Shown: positions 28,300-36,475 of the stretch, one piece after another
Position numbering within the stretch: the stretch's first letter is position 1
How the letters are laid out: each line of letters opens with the position of its first letter
NCBI GenBank assembly: GCA_022649305.1
Contig: JALCNW010000038.1
Location: forward strand, 1 to 41,161
Reading direction: 5' to 3'
Source of the DNA: Enterobacter sp.
Lineage (GTDB): Bacteria > Pseudomonadota > Gammaproteobacteria > Enterobacterales > Enterobacteriaceae
Length of the DNA stretch: 41,161 nucleotides
Position numbers and translations under genes: made by a program
Notes under the pieces: model-generated
Seen by the model: the letters and a program-made list of their open reading frames with translations, nothing else
What the model was told of the DNA's origin: nothing
The model's database searches: none

Positions 28300-28344
28300 T
28301 GAAGGAAAGGAAAAGAAAGGCCTTACGGTGTGGAACCGAAGGCC
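28300..28344 (-). terminator. Terminator after agaA
   Basis: On the minus strand GGCCTTCGGT-TCCAC-ACCG-T-AAGGCC forms a stem with one bulge (28319-28344), followed by the pyrimidine-rich tail TTTCTTTTCCTTTCC. It separates the agaZVWEFA unit from agaS. Confidence 0.7.
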
Positions 28345-28365
28345 AAGGGGCACGTCAAAAAAGGG

Positions 28366-29499
28366 CTAAAGGGGGAGAGCCTGGCCCTGAATCCAGATGT
28401 GCTGAAGGTGTAGGCCACCATCCAGCGCAATAATATTGGCGCGTTTTCCCGGGCATAACGACCCTAACTGGCGATCGATTCCCAGCAGGCGAGCCGGGTG
28501 TAAAGAGGCCATATGGATGGCATCGGCAGGTGAGACGCCTGCATGTTCCACCATGTTCCGGACTGCGGCATCCAGCGAAAGCGTACTGCCCGCCAGCCCC
28601 CCGGACGCCGTGCGCACCACGCCGCTGCGCATTTCCACCTCATCCCCGCACAGCGAATAGCGCCCGTCCGGCATGCCCGCCGCCTGCATTGCATCGGTGA
28701 TCAGCACCACCCGATCCTTTGCACAGCAGCCGCACAGGCGCATGGCGGCGGGGTGGACGTGATGCCCGTCTGCAATCAACTCCAGCCAGGCGCGCGGGTC
28801 GGTCAGGCCCGCGCCAACCATACCCGGCTCGCGATGGTGCAGCCCGGTCATGCCGTTAAAGCAATGCACCAGCCCGTCGGCCCCCGCGTCGAAGGCCGCG
28901 CGAGTCTGTTCATAGGTAGCCGCGCTATGGCCCAGCATGACCCGAATACCCCGCTGCTTAAGGTGGCGAATCGCCGCCAGTGCATTGGGCTTTTCGGGGG
29001 CCAGCGCCACCACGCGCAGCGTGTGTTGCGAAACTGCAATCAGAGTATCGAGCTCAGCGGTGTCCAGCTCGCGGAATAACTCTGGTGGATGCGCACCTTT
29101 GTTCTGTGGCGTAAAGTACGGCCCCTCCAGATAGCTTCCCAGCACCTGCGCGCCAGGGCCGCCGCCATGACAGCGCCGGGCAATTCGCTCCAGCGCGCCA
29201 TGAACGTCTTTCAGCGGCGCGGTGACGGTAGTCGGCAGCCAGCCGCCCACCCCTTCATGCGCTTTGTGCAGGGCCAGCGTGTCGAGTACGTCCGGCGCAT
29301 CGTCCATCACGTCGACACCTGCTCCACCGTGAACGTGGGTATCAATGTAGGCCGGGCAGAGCAGCTCAGCATCTCTCCCCATGATCCCCGCAGGGATAGG
29401 CTCTATCGCAGTAATAACACCGTTTTCAAGACGAAGCTGGTGGTCATCAAGCCAGCCGCTTTCGGTTAATAGTCGCCTTGCACGCAGTAGCTGGCTCAT
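28366..29499 (-). CDS. agaA: N-acetylgalactosamine-6-phosphate deacetylase
   Basis: 377 residues, full length (the K-12 copy is truncated). It belongs to the amidohydrolase superfamily, NagA-like. Metal and substrate motifs are DTHVHGGAGVD (H55, H57), YLEGPYFTPQNKGAH with the metal glutamate, LGHSAATYEQ, LVHCFNGMTGLHHREPG and LITDAMQAAGMPDG with the catalytic aspartate. It removes acetate from GalNAc-6-P to give galactosamine-6-P for AgaS. The ATG overlaps the agaF stop (ATGA), so translation is coupled. A terminator hairpin follows. Confidence 0.95.
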   Translation of the reverse strand: MSQLLRARRLLTESGWLDDHQLRLENGVITAIEPIPAGIMGRDAELLCPAYIDTHVHGGAGVDVMDDAPDVLDTLALHKAHEGVGGWLPTTVTAPLKDVHGALERIARRCHGGGPGAQVLGSYLEGPYFTPQNKGAHPPELFRELDTAELDTLIAVSQHTLRVVALAPEKPNALAAIRHLKQRGIRVMLGHSAATYEQTRAAFDAGADGLVHCFNGMTGLHHREPGMVGAGLTDPRAWLELIADGHHVHPAAMRLCGCCAKDRVVLITDAMQAAGMPDGRYSLCGDEVEMRSGVVRTASGGLAGSTLSLDAAVRNMVEHAGVSPADAIHMASLHPARLLGIDRQLGSLCPGKRANIIALDGGLHLQHIWIQGQALPL

Positions 29500-29930
29500 A
29501 TCCCTTCCTCGACGGGACTTGCCTCCCGGCAGCGCCCCAGCTCGTCAACCAGACTCGTCAGGCCGCGATGGCCGCACTCCAGTGCCTGTAGCCGAAAAGC
29601 CTCGCTGGTTAAGCCTTCACGCTCCATCACCATTTCCAGTAAAAGCTGTAAGTTGGTGCCGGTTATCACCTCCCAGCCCGGCTTTTGCATCGCCATGGTC
29701 GACGCGATACGAAACGGCGTTCCGCCCAGCAGGTCGGTCAGGAAGACGATATCCTCCGTGCCGTCGAGCGTGGTGATGGCCTGTTCCAGCTGCGACGTCA
29801 GCAGTGCGGTGGTGGAGGTTTCAGGGAAATCGATAGCAACAAACTGCGTCTGCTCGCCCAATATCTGCTTCATCGCCTGTTCTAACCCGCTGGCGAAACC
29901 GCCGTGACCCGTCAAAATAATGCCTAACAT
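29496..29930 (-). CDS. agaF: PTS EIIA component, mannose family (AgaF)
   Basis: 144 residues. The N-terminus MLGIILTGHGGFASGLEQAM carries the phosphorylated histidine H9 of mannose-family EIIA proteins, and FLTDLLGGTPFRIAS is the second conserved loop. It receives phosphate from HPr and passes it to AgaV (EIIB). E. coli K-12 has lost this gene, whereas strains that grow on GalNAc retain it. It starts 15 bases after agaE and overlaps agaA by 4 bases. Confidence 0.94.
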   Translation of the reverse strand: MLGIILTGHGGFASGLEQAMKQILGEQTQFVAIDFPETSTTALLTSQLEQAITTLDGTEDIVFLTDLLGGTPFRIASTMAMQKPGWEVITGTNLQLLLEMVMEREGLTSEAFRLQALECGHRGLTSLVDELGRCREASPVEEGI

Positions 29931-29945
29931 CTCAACCTCGTTGCT

Positions 29946-30824
29946 TTACAGGAAATGACAGAATTTACCGACTACACCTAATACCACCGTGATACCGATA
30001 AGACGTAACGGACTCCAGCCACGGCGCACCAGCCAGTACATCGTTAAGGTATAGACCAGCGGCAGAAACGCGGGCATCAGCTTGTCGATAACATCGGTTT
30101 GCAGCTTCACCACGGCGTCACCGGCCGTAATTTCAAGCGTGGTATTCAGACGAACATAGGTTGCCACCAGTGCACCAATCACCGTCATCCCGACGATAGA
30201 GGCCGCGTGTCCGACCTTTTTGGTATTGGCTTTGATCAGCGGAATAGCGGCGACACCCATGCGATAGGCATAATGCGCCAGGCCAAAACGTAGCCCCAGA
30301 TGCACCACGTTAAACATCACGATAAACACCACCGCACCGAGTATTGAGCCTTGCAGCGCCAGGCTTGCGCCAATCCCCCCGCATATCGGTAGTAGCGTCA
30401 GCCAGAACATCGCATCGCCAATTCCACCCAGCGGCGCACCCACGGCAATCTTGGTGCTTTGAATACTGTTCACATCCTGCTTTGATCGTTCCATTGCCAG
30501 GATAATGCCAATCACAAACGTCACCAGGAACGGGTGTGTATTGAAGAACCCCATATGGCCCTTCATGGCGCGCGCCAGATCGCGTTTATTGGTGTGGATC
30601 TTTTTCAGCGCGGGCAACAGGCCGTACAGCCAGCCGGATGCTTGCATACGTTCATAGTTAAATGACGCCTGCAAAAGCATCGAACGCCAGGCCACGCGAT
30701 TGATATCTTTTTTGGTCAGTTCCGCGCCGATAGTTTGGTCTTCATAGATATTTTCGTTAACGCCGGACAGCAGCGTCTCTTCGGTCTCGGAGACGGTCGG
30801 CAGGGTGGTTTGATTAGATGCCAT
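29946..30824 (-). CDS. agaE: PTS EIID component, GalNAc-specific (AgaE)
   Basis: 292 residues from ATG 30824 (MASNQTTLPTVSETEETLLS). It is a mannose-family EIID membrane subunit: SFNYERMQASGWLYGLLPAL and GAPLGGIGDAMFWLTLLPIC are family signatures, and the C-terminal third has membrane segments. With AgaW it forms the GalNAc channel. The start overlaps the end of agaW by 11 bases; an in-frame ATG 19 codons upstream lies inside agaW and is rejected. The gene is lost in E. coli K-12. Confidence 0.94.
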   Translation of the reverse strand: MASNQTTLPTVSETEETLLSGVNENIYEDQTIGAELTKKDINRVAWRSMLLQASFNYERMQASGWLYGLLPALKKIHTNKRDLARAMKGHMGFFNTHPFLVTFVIGIILAMERSKQDVNSIQSTKIAVGAPLGGIGDAMFWLTLLPICGGIGASLALQGSILGAVVFIVMFNVVHLGLRFGLAHYAYRMGVAAIPLIKANTKKVGHAASIVGMTVIGALVATYVRLNTTLEITAGDAVVKLQTDVIDKLMPAFLPLVYTLTMYWLVRRGWSPLRLIGITVVLGVVGKFCHFL

Positions 30825-31593
30825 CTTCGAATTCCTCTTTCTGAGCAACTGGAGCAGTCGGTTCAGGTGTTTTACGGACAAAGTCGATCAGCGCCATCGC
30901 CAGTGCTGCTGCGGCGATAGCCAGTACTGGCAGCTTGAGCCAGGCGGCGGCGACAAAACCGAGGATGAAGTACGGGATGTAGACGTTTTTCATCATGATT
31001 TTTAGCAGTACGGCAAAGCCGATAGCTGGCATGATGCCGCCCGCGACGCCGAGACCGTCAATCAGCCGGGCTGGCAGTACGTCAATCGCGGTTTTCGCAT
31101 GCTCTGCGCCGAAGTAAATGGGCAGAAACGCGCAGAGGAAATAGAAAACCCCAAGTGCCAGCAGCGCCAGATAATTCACCCGCTCGATTCCGTCGGTGTC
31201 GGCATTCGCCGCCATCCGATCGCAACGCGCCATCACGCCGGACATCACGGAGAACAGGAAGGTAATCCCCATCTGAACCGCCACGGCAAACGGCACAGCC
31301 ACGCCAACGGCGACCTCAGGTTTCACCCCAGTTGTGATCGCAAAGGTGGTGCCGACAATCGTACCGATAATCACGTTTGGTGGCTGCGCACCGGCCAGCG
31401 GGGCCAGACCCATCCACACCAGCTCCAGCGTACCGCCAGTCAAAATGCCCGTATGCAAATCACCCAGAATCAGGCCAACCAGCGGCCCCAGCACCACTGG
31501 GCGGTGCATGTGCGTTAATCCGTTGAACATATCCAGGCCCGCGATAAAGGCAAGAATGCCCAACGCAAAAGCCTGTAAAAGACTGATTTCCAT
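30814..31593 (-). CDS. agaW: PTS EIIC component, GalNAc-specific (AgaW)
   Basis: 259 residues from ATG 31593 (MEISLLQAFALGILAFIAGL). It is a mannose-family EIIC membrane protein with about seven to nine segments; HRPVVLGPLVGLILGDLHTG and GTLELVWMGLAPLAGAQPPN are typical. It forms the sugar pathway with AgaE. The track of overlapping starts and stops (agaV 10 bases upstream, agaE overlapping 11 bases) shows a single operon. The in-frame ATG 24 codons earlier overlaps agaV and is rejected. Confidence 0.95.
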   Translation of the reverse strand: MEISLLQAFALGILAFIAGLDMFNGLTHMHRPVVLGPLVGLILGDLHTGILTGGTLELVWMGLAPLAGAQPPNVIIGTIVGTTFAITTGVKPEVAVGVAVPFAVAVQMGITFLFSVMSGVMARCDRMAANADTDGIERVNYLALLALGVFYFLCAFLPIYFGAEHAKTAIDVLPARLIDGLGVAGGIMPAIGFAVLLKIMMKNVYIPYFILGFVAAAWLKLPVLAIAAAALAMALIDFVRKTPEPTAPVAQKEEFEDGI

Positions 31594-31603
31594 TGTGAAT
31601 CCC

Positions 31604-32077
31604 TCAGAGTAGTTTAAAGAGATCCAAAGCGGGTTCTGTTGGGACGCCTTGAACGAAGCATTCAACGCCAGCGGCTTTCAGGCCGTTAAACGCCGCAATA
31701 TCGTTAGCATCGACAGAGACCGTTTTGGCAATGTGTTGTTTACCATTGGCGTAGTGCATGTTTCCTACGTTGATCCGAGTGACGGGCACCCCGCCATCAA
31801 CCAGCTTGAGAAAATCTGCTGGCGACTTACAGACCAGCAGGATTTTTTGCCGATCGGCGGCGCGTTGAATGCTGTCGATCACTTTTTGCAGCGGCCAGAA
31901 GCGCACGGCGATTCCTTCTGCCAATACCATTTCCATCAGGTTTTGCTGAACCGGGTCTTCGGCCACCTCATCGTTAGCTACCAGCACCAGATTTGCCCCC
32001 GCAAACCCGACCCACTGCACGCCTACCTGGCCGTGAATCAAACGTTCGTCAATACGGCTTAAGACGATGTTGGGCAT
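31604..32077 (-). CDS. agaV: PTS EIIB component, GalNAc-specific (AgaV)
   Basis: 157 residues from ATG 32077 (MPNIVLSRIDERLIHGQVGV), the E. coli length. H15 in DERLIHGQV is the phosphorylated histidine of mannose-family EIIB proteins. It takes phosphate from AgaF and gives it to the incoming GalNAc. An AAGGAAAACG ribosome-binding site lies before the ATG, 19 bases after the agaZ stop. Confidence 0.95.
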   Translation of the reverse strand: MPNIVLSRIDERLIHGQVGVQWVGFAGANLVLVANDEVAEDPVQQNLMEMVLAEGIAVRFWPLQKVIDSIQRAADRQKILLVCKSPADFLKLVDGGVPVTRINVGNMHYANGKQHIAKTVSVDANDIAAFNGLKAAGVECFVQGVPTEPALDLFKLL

Positions 32078-32096
32078 AGCGTTTTCCTTCTTATTG

Positions 32097-33392
32097 TTAT
32101 GCGTTATGAGTCGCAATGCCCTGACAGGCGTTGTGGTAGTGACGGAGTATGTCCTGAATGTGGTCAAGAATGAGTTCTCGTGGCGTCGCGTTGAGAGCGC
32201 CCTCGCGAACTTTTACGTACTGTAGCGGTAGATATTGGCTAATCAGCGGTAGCGGAATGGGCTCCTCCGCGAGGTTGCGCACCAGCCTTTCGAATGCGTC
32301 ATCAATTTGACTGTCCGGCCAGTAATAGCGCACGCGGTCTGAGTAGCTATAACCTCGGGCCAGCCGACGTGCATTGCCATCGCCGTGGTAGTGGCTCTGC
32401 CAATATTCCGGGCGGTCCAGCATGACGCTTTCCAGCACCTGACGTAGCCCAGAAGTGGCTCTGACAGGGAGCAACTCTTCTTCAATAGCGGACAGCGAAA
32501 ATAGCGCTTCGCGCAGGGCAAAGGTCAGCGCCGGACCGACTTTCAAAATAGCAAAGTGATCTTTCACTAGTTGACGCAGCGACTGCGGCGTCTGGTAATC
32601 GGTGGAGTGCGCTTCAAACAGCAGCGTGTCATAGGCTTCAACCATTTTGCTGAGCGCGGCGGCTTTCTCCGAACGATAATCAATGACGTGCGTGTGATCG
32701 AATTCGACGCCGGGCTATACCACCAGCCCAATAATGCGCGGCCAGATATCACTCAACCCCTCTTTTTCGAAGGCGTGACGATGAGCCTCCAGCGTGGCGC
32801 GTGCGGCTTCCGGCGTGGTGACCTCCAGTTCGGTCAGCGTTTCGTGCGCCCCGCCAGGGACGGGGACTTCCGTGCCGATGATGTACACCAGCTCGGCGGT
32901 GCCGAAATTTTCGAGGCTAGTCTCTTCAGCGATCTTCGCCAGACGCGCGGCGCGCTCTGCCACAATTTCGTCGGTTAACGGTACCGGATCGTCCTCACAT
33001 GACATGCTGCAATCGAGATGGATCTTTTTAAAACCGGCAGCAACGTAGCTTTTAATTAACTCATCCGCATTGGCCATAGCTTCAGAGGCAGAAAGGTTTT
33101 GCCAACGGTTAGGGCCGAGATGATCGCCGCCTAAGATGATTTGCGACTGCGGAAAACCAAACGAGTCGGCAAGCCGGTAGACGAAGCCGCGAAAGTCAGC
33201 TGGCGTCATACCGGTGTAACCGCCGAATTGATCCACCTGGTTGGAGGTGGCTTCAATCAGCACCGGCGTATTGTTTGCCTGTGCATATCGAATAGCGGCT
33301 TCAAGTACCAGCGGATGCGCGGAACACACGGCATAGATCCCGTTTGTATTTCCCTGTTTATGCTGCTCCACCATGTCTGTCAGATGTTTCAC
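32097..33392 (-). pseudogene. agaZ: agaZ/kbaZ (aldolase accessory subunit) interrupted by an amber codon
   Basis: The frame codes for a KbaZ/GatZ-type protein of 431 codons (E. coli KbaZ 426) from a GTG at 33392 ([20 protein letters not shown]), with GGAGAGGA upstream. It is broken only at codon 226, a TAG (plus-strand 32715-32717) in [18 protein letters not shown]; the E. coli protein has glutamine (CAG) there, one transition away. The downstream frame is intact to 32097 ([20 protein letters not shown]). KbaZ is a class II aldolase-like, non-catalytic subunit that stabilises KbaY. Truncation after 225 residues should inactivate it unless the codon is suppressed, the base is a sequencing error, or translation restarts at the ATG at 32645. 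It is the first gene of the agaZVWEFA operon. Confidence 0.88.
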
Positions 33393-33426
33393 TTTCCTCT
33401 CCATTTCGGATGGTGATGATATTTAT

Positions 33427-33447
33427 CTTTCGTTTTGTTTCATTTAA
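33427..33447 (+). promoter_or_regulatory. AgaR-type operator near agaZ start
   Basis: CTTTCGTTTTGTTTCATTT fits the AgaR core pattern (TTTCRTTTYRTTTY). It lies about 35 bases before the agaZ GTG, in its promoter region. Confidence 0.75.
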
Positions 33448-33461
33448 TCCTGCATTATGGT

Positions 33462-33482
33462 GATGTAAAAATAAAACGAAAG
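33462..33482 (-). promoter_or_regulatory. AgaR-type operator, agaZ-agaR gap
   Basis: Minus strand: CTTTCGTTTTATTTTTACAT, matching the first 12 positions of the AgaR core and then diverging. Confidence 0.6.
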
Positions 33483-33506
33483 ATAATAGTTTTCCGATCT
33501 GTTTCA

Positions 33507-33527
33507 CAAAAGAAACATAATGAAAGG
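33507..33527 (-). promoter_or_regulatory. AgaR-type operator, agaZ-agaR gap
   Basis: Minus strand: CTTTCATTATGTTTCTTTTG, one mismatch to the core consensus TTTCRTTTYRTTTYNYTTKK. Confidence 0.65.
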
Positions 33528-33602
33528 TTTCAGCTAAACTCATCAGCCGTGTATCCAGGTTAACAGGGGTTGCTTTCTGATAAAGGAAAGGAGTTAATAG
33601 GC

Positions 33603-33622
33603 AAATCGAAATGAAACGAAAG
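33603..33622 (-). promoter_or_regulatory. AgaR-type operator at agaR
   Basis: Minus strand: CTTTCGTTTCATTTCGATTT. It ends about 20 bases before the agaR ATG, which fits autorepression. Confidence 0.7.
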
Positions 33623-33642
33623 ATTTGAACAAAGGATTTACT

Positions 33643-34452
33643 ATGAGTAGCACCGATTCTTCCGCTGAAAAGCGCATGACCGGCACCAGCGAAAGACGCG
33701 AGCAGATTATCCAACGCTTGCGACAGCAGGGTAGCGTGCAGGTCAACGATCTTTCTCTTCTGTTCGGCGTTTCTACGGTGACGATTCGCAACGATTTAGC
33801 TTTTCTTGAAAAACAGGGGCTCGCTGTGCGTGCCTATGGCGGGGCGCTGATTTGTGACGGACCTGGTCCGGGAACCGAACCGTCTGTGGAAGATAAAAGT
33901 TCGCTCAATACGGCGGTTAAACGCAGTATTGCCCAGGTGGCAGCGGATCTGATTAAACCTGGGCACAGGGTTATTCTCGACTCTGGCACCACGACGTTTG
34001 AAATTGCTCGTATGCTGCGCCAGCACACGGATGTGATTGCCATGACCAACGGCATGAATGTGGCAAATGCACTGCTGGAAGCAGAAGGCGTGGAGTTGCT
34101 GATGACCGGCGGCCACCTGCGTCGTCAGTCTCAATCGTTTTATGGCGATCAGGCCGAACAATCGTTACAGAACTACCATTTCGACCTGCTTTTTCTGGGA
34201 GTCGATGCCATCGATCTGGACAGAGGCGTAAGCACCCATAATGAAGACGAAGCGCGTCTTAATCGAAAGATGTGTGAAGTGGCAGAACGAATTATCGTGG
34301 TGACCGATTCCAGCAAGTTCAACCGTTCCAGCCTGCACAAGATAATCGATACCCATCGGATCGATGTGATTATTGTCGATGAAGGTATTCCGCAAGACAG
34401 TCTGGAAGGGCTGCGTAAGAACGGGATTGAAGTCATTCTGGTGAAAGGCTGA
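33643..34452 (+). CDS. agaR: Aga operon transcriptional repressor AgaR (DeoR family)
   Basis: 269 residues from ATG 33643 ([20 protein letters not shown]), the E. coli length. A DeoR-type helix-turn-helix (about 16-70; [20 protein letters not shown], then [11 protein letters not shown]) is followed by a phosphosugar-sensing DeoR C-terminal domain ([46 protein letters not shown]). AgaR represses the aga promoters in the absence of amino-sugar phosphates. It diverges from agaZ across a gap holding four AgaR-like boxes. Its 3' end faces garD and shares a terminator. A TTG six codons upstream is in frame but has no support. Confidence 0.96.
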   Translation: MSSTDSSAEKRMTGTSERREQIIQRLRQQGSVQVNDLSLLFGVSTVTIRNDLAFLEKQGLAVRAYGGALICDGPGPGTEPSVEDKSSLNTAVKRSIAQVAADLIKPGHRVILDSGTTTFEIARMLRQHTDVIAMTNGMNVANALLEAEGVELLMTGGHLRRQSQSFYGDQAEQSLQNYHFDLLFLGVDAIDLDRGVSTHNEDEARLNRKMCEVAERIIVVTDSSKFNRSSLHKIIDTHRIDVIIVDEGIPQDSLEGLRKNGIEVILVKG

Positions 34453-34454
34453 AA

Positions 34455-34480
34455 AAAGCCCTCTATCAGAAGAGGGCCAT
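34455..34480. terminator. Bidirectional terminator between agaR and garD
   Basis: AAAAAAGCCCTCT-ATCAG-AAGAGGGC: an 8-bp stem with an A run on its 5' side, between convergent genes; on the minus strand the A run becomes a T run, so it is best suited to ending garD. Confidence 0.75.
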
Positions 34481-34488
34481 GCTGCAAA

Positions 34489-36060
34489 TCACGTTACCGG
34501 CGCCGGGTTAAACACTGCCAGCTGGTTATGTAATCCCCATTGGTCAGAGAAGGTTTTTTTACGACCGCTCGCCACGTCCAGAATAAAGTGGAACAGCTTC
34601 CAGCCCACGTCCTCGATGCTTTCTTCGCCAGTGGCAATCGTCCCGGCGTTGATATCCATTAGGTCGTACCAACGGTTTGCCAGCTCGGTGCGGGTCGCCA
34701 TTTTAATGACTGGCACCGCCATCAGGCCGTATGGCGTACCGCGCCCGGTGGTAAACACCTGCACGGTAATACCGGATGCTACCTGCTGCGTACCGCAGAC
34801 AAAATCGCTCGCAGGCGTTGCAGCATAAATAAGCCCGCGTTTGGTCGGGCGCTGACCGGGGGAAAGCACTTCGACAATGGCGCTCTGGCCGGATTTGGCT
34901 ATCGAACCGAGCGCTTTCTCGACCACGTTCGCCAGGCCGCCTTTTTTGTTACCCGGCGATGGGTTCGCGCTGCGGTCGGTCTGACCCATTTCGAGATAGT
35001 TATCATACCAGGCCATCTCTTCCAGCAGGCGCTTGCCAACGTCTTCATTGATGGCGCGCGGTGTGAGCAGGTGAATGGCATCACGTACTTCGGTCACTTC
35101 CGAGAACATCACCGTGGCACCGCAGCGCACAAACAGGTCCGACGCGTAACCAACCGCCGGATTAGCCGTCACGCCGGAGAACGCATCGCTGCCGCCACAC
35201 TGCGTGCCGACAACCAGATCCGAGGCAGGGCAGGTTTCGCGCTGGCGCTTATTCAGTTTTTCCAGATGGCGAACCGCCACCTGAAGAATATCGTCTACCA
35301 TCGATTTAAAGCCAACGTGATGCTCATCCTGCAAACGCACAATACTGGCGTCCTCTACCGCAATGGCTTTCACATCTTCTGTGCCCTGCAACAGACGTTC
35401 CGGCTGGAGCTTCTCGCAGCCCAGACCAATCACCATCACCTCACCCCCAAAGTTTGGGTTGAGCGAAATATTGTGGATGGTACGAATCGGCACCACGGCT
35501 GCTGGAGCATTGATCGCCACGCCGCAGCCGTACAGATGGTTCAGGCCCACCACGCCGTCAACATTCGGGTATTTTGGCAGCAGATCGCGTTCGATGATTT
35601 TCACCACGTAATCCACCACGCCCGCCACGCAGTGGACGCTGGTGGTGATACCGAGCAAATTCTTGGTCCCCACGCTGCCGTCTGCGTTGCGGTAGCCTTC
35701 AAAGGTGTAACCTTCCAGCGGCGGCAGGGTTTCCGGCACGCGGGTTGCCAGCGGCAGGGTATTTAACGGCGGGGCTTTTGGCAGCTCCACCAGCGACTCG
35801 TCAATCCAACTGCCCTGGGGAATGGCACGTACCGCGTAGCCGATGATTTCACCGTAGCGGACGATTTCGCCATGCGCGGGAATGTCGACCAGTGCGACTT
35901 TATGTCCCTGGGGAATATGTTCAATTAGCTCAAGGCCATCAGGGAAACGTGTTCCCGCTTTCAGGCCATTGTCATTGACAATAATCGCCACATTATCAGT
36001 GTCGTGTACTTTTATATAGAACGCCGTCGGCGATGCTTGTCGAATTTCGATGTCGGCCAT
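34489..36060 (-). CDS. garD: Galactarate dehydratase (L-threo-forming) GarD
   Basis: 523 residues, the E. coli length. GarD belongs to the UxaA/altronate dehydratase family. An N-terminal SAF-like domain (about 1-100; [20 protein letters not shown]) precedes the catalytic region ([52 protein letters not shown]). It dehydrates galactarate to 5-keto-4-deoxyglucarate in an iron-dependent reaction. It diverges from garP across a 415-base gap with a CRP-like site. Confidence 0.96.
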   Translation of the reverse strand: MADIEIRQASPTAFYIKVHDTDNVAIIVNDNGLKAGTRFPDGLELIEHIPQGHKVALVDIPAHGEIVRYGEIIGYAVRAIPQGSWIDESLVELPKAPPLNTLPLATRVPETLPPLEGYTFEGYRNADGSVGTKNLLGITTSVHCVAGVVDYVVKIIERDLLPKYPNVDGVVGLNHLYGCGVAINAPAAVVPIRTIHNISLNPNFGGEVMVIGLGCEKLQPERLLQGTEDVKAIAVEDASIVRLQDEHHVGFKSMVDDILQVAVRHLEKLNKRQRETCPASDLVVGTQCGGSDAFSGVTANPAVGYASDLFVRCGATVMFSEVTEVRDAIHLLTPRAINEDVGKRLLEEMAWYDNYLEMGQTDRSANPSPGNKKGGLANVVEKALGSIAKSGQSAIVEVLSPGQRPTKRGLIYAATPASDFVCGTQQVASGITVQVFTTGRGTPYGLMAVPVIKMATRTELANRWYDLMDINAGTIATGEESIEDVGWKLFHFILDVASGRKKTFSDQWGLHNQLAVFNPAPVT

Positions 36061-36475
36061 TGCTCAGTATTCTCCAGCAAATATGTAGATATTAAATGCA
36101 GTTAAGAGTGTGTTTATTTTCTTATTATCAGAAATAAAGACGCTGCCTTCTTTAATAAAGAATGCCAGGACTTTTGCGATAAAAACGTGATCGAGATCAC
36201 TCATCAATGCGAGAGAGGACGCTGGCTGTAGGGGAATGCGTAAATCTGTGCATCAGCGCCCAGGGTGTTGTGCATATGCTCAAAATATTGTTCCTGTTTA
36301 TGCCGATAATTGAGCGATGCGACAATGTGCAGGTTCGGGTAGATGTTTATACTTACTCTCGATTTCATTGCATCTGGTTAATTAACCGATATTGCCTGCT
36401 ATCAATAATAATCAGTAAGAGACTTCCCAAAAAAATAATAAAAATACCTGGATCGATGTACCTGAGGAAATAAAC
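36061..36475. promoter_or_regulatory. Divergent garD-garP regulatory region
   Basis: 415 bases without a convincing gene. It contains an A/T-rich stretch next to garD, a 15-bp dyad TTCTTTA-A-TAAAGAA (36148-36162), a strong CRP-like site, a perfect 12-bp palindrome GGTTAATTAACC (36376-36387), and the GAGG ribosome-binding site of garP. In E. coli the divergent gar promoters are controlled by CdaR (SdaR) and CRP; I cannot say which dyad, if any, is the CdaR site. Confidence 0.7.
36183..36204. promoter_or_regulatory. Probable CRP site in garD-garP gap
   Basis: AACGTGATCGAGATCACTCA has near-perfect dyad symmetry (GTGAT-CGAG-ATCAC) and fits the CRP consensus GTGA-N6-TCAC exactly in the core. Confidence 0.8.

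Noticed and set aside
28251..28433. A 60-codon plus-strand frame rich in lysine and arginine
   Set aside because: It is the translation of the purine-rich non-coding stretch and runs into the antisense of agaA.
36207..36473. An 88-codon frame in the garD-garP regulatory gap
   Set aside because: It covers the promoter region of garP, has no good ribosome-binding site and no known similarity; A/T-rich non-coding sequence is the simpler reading.
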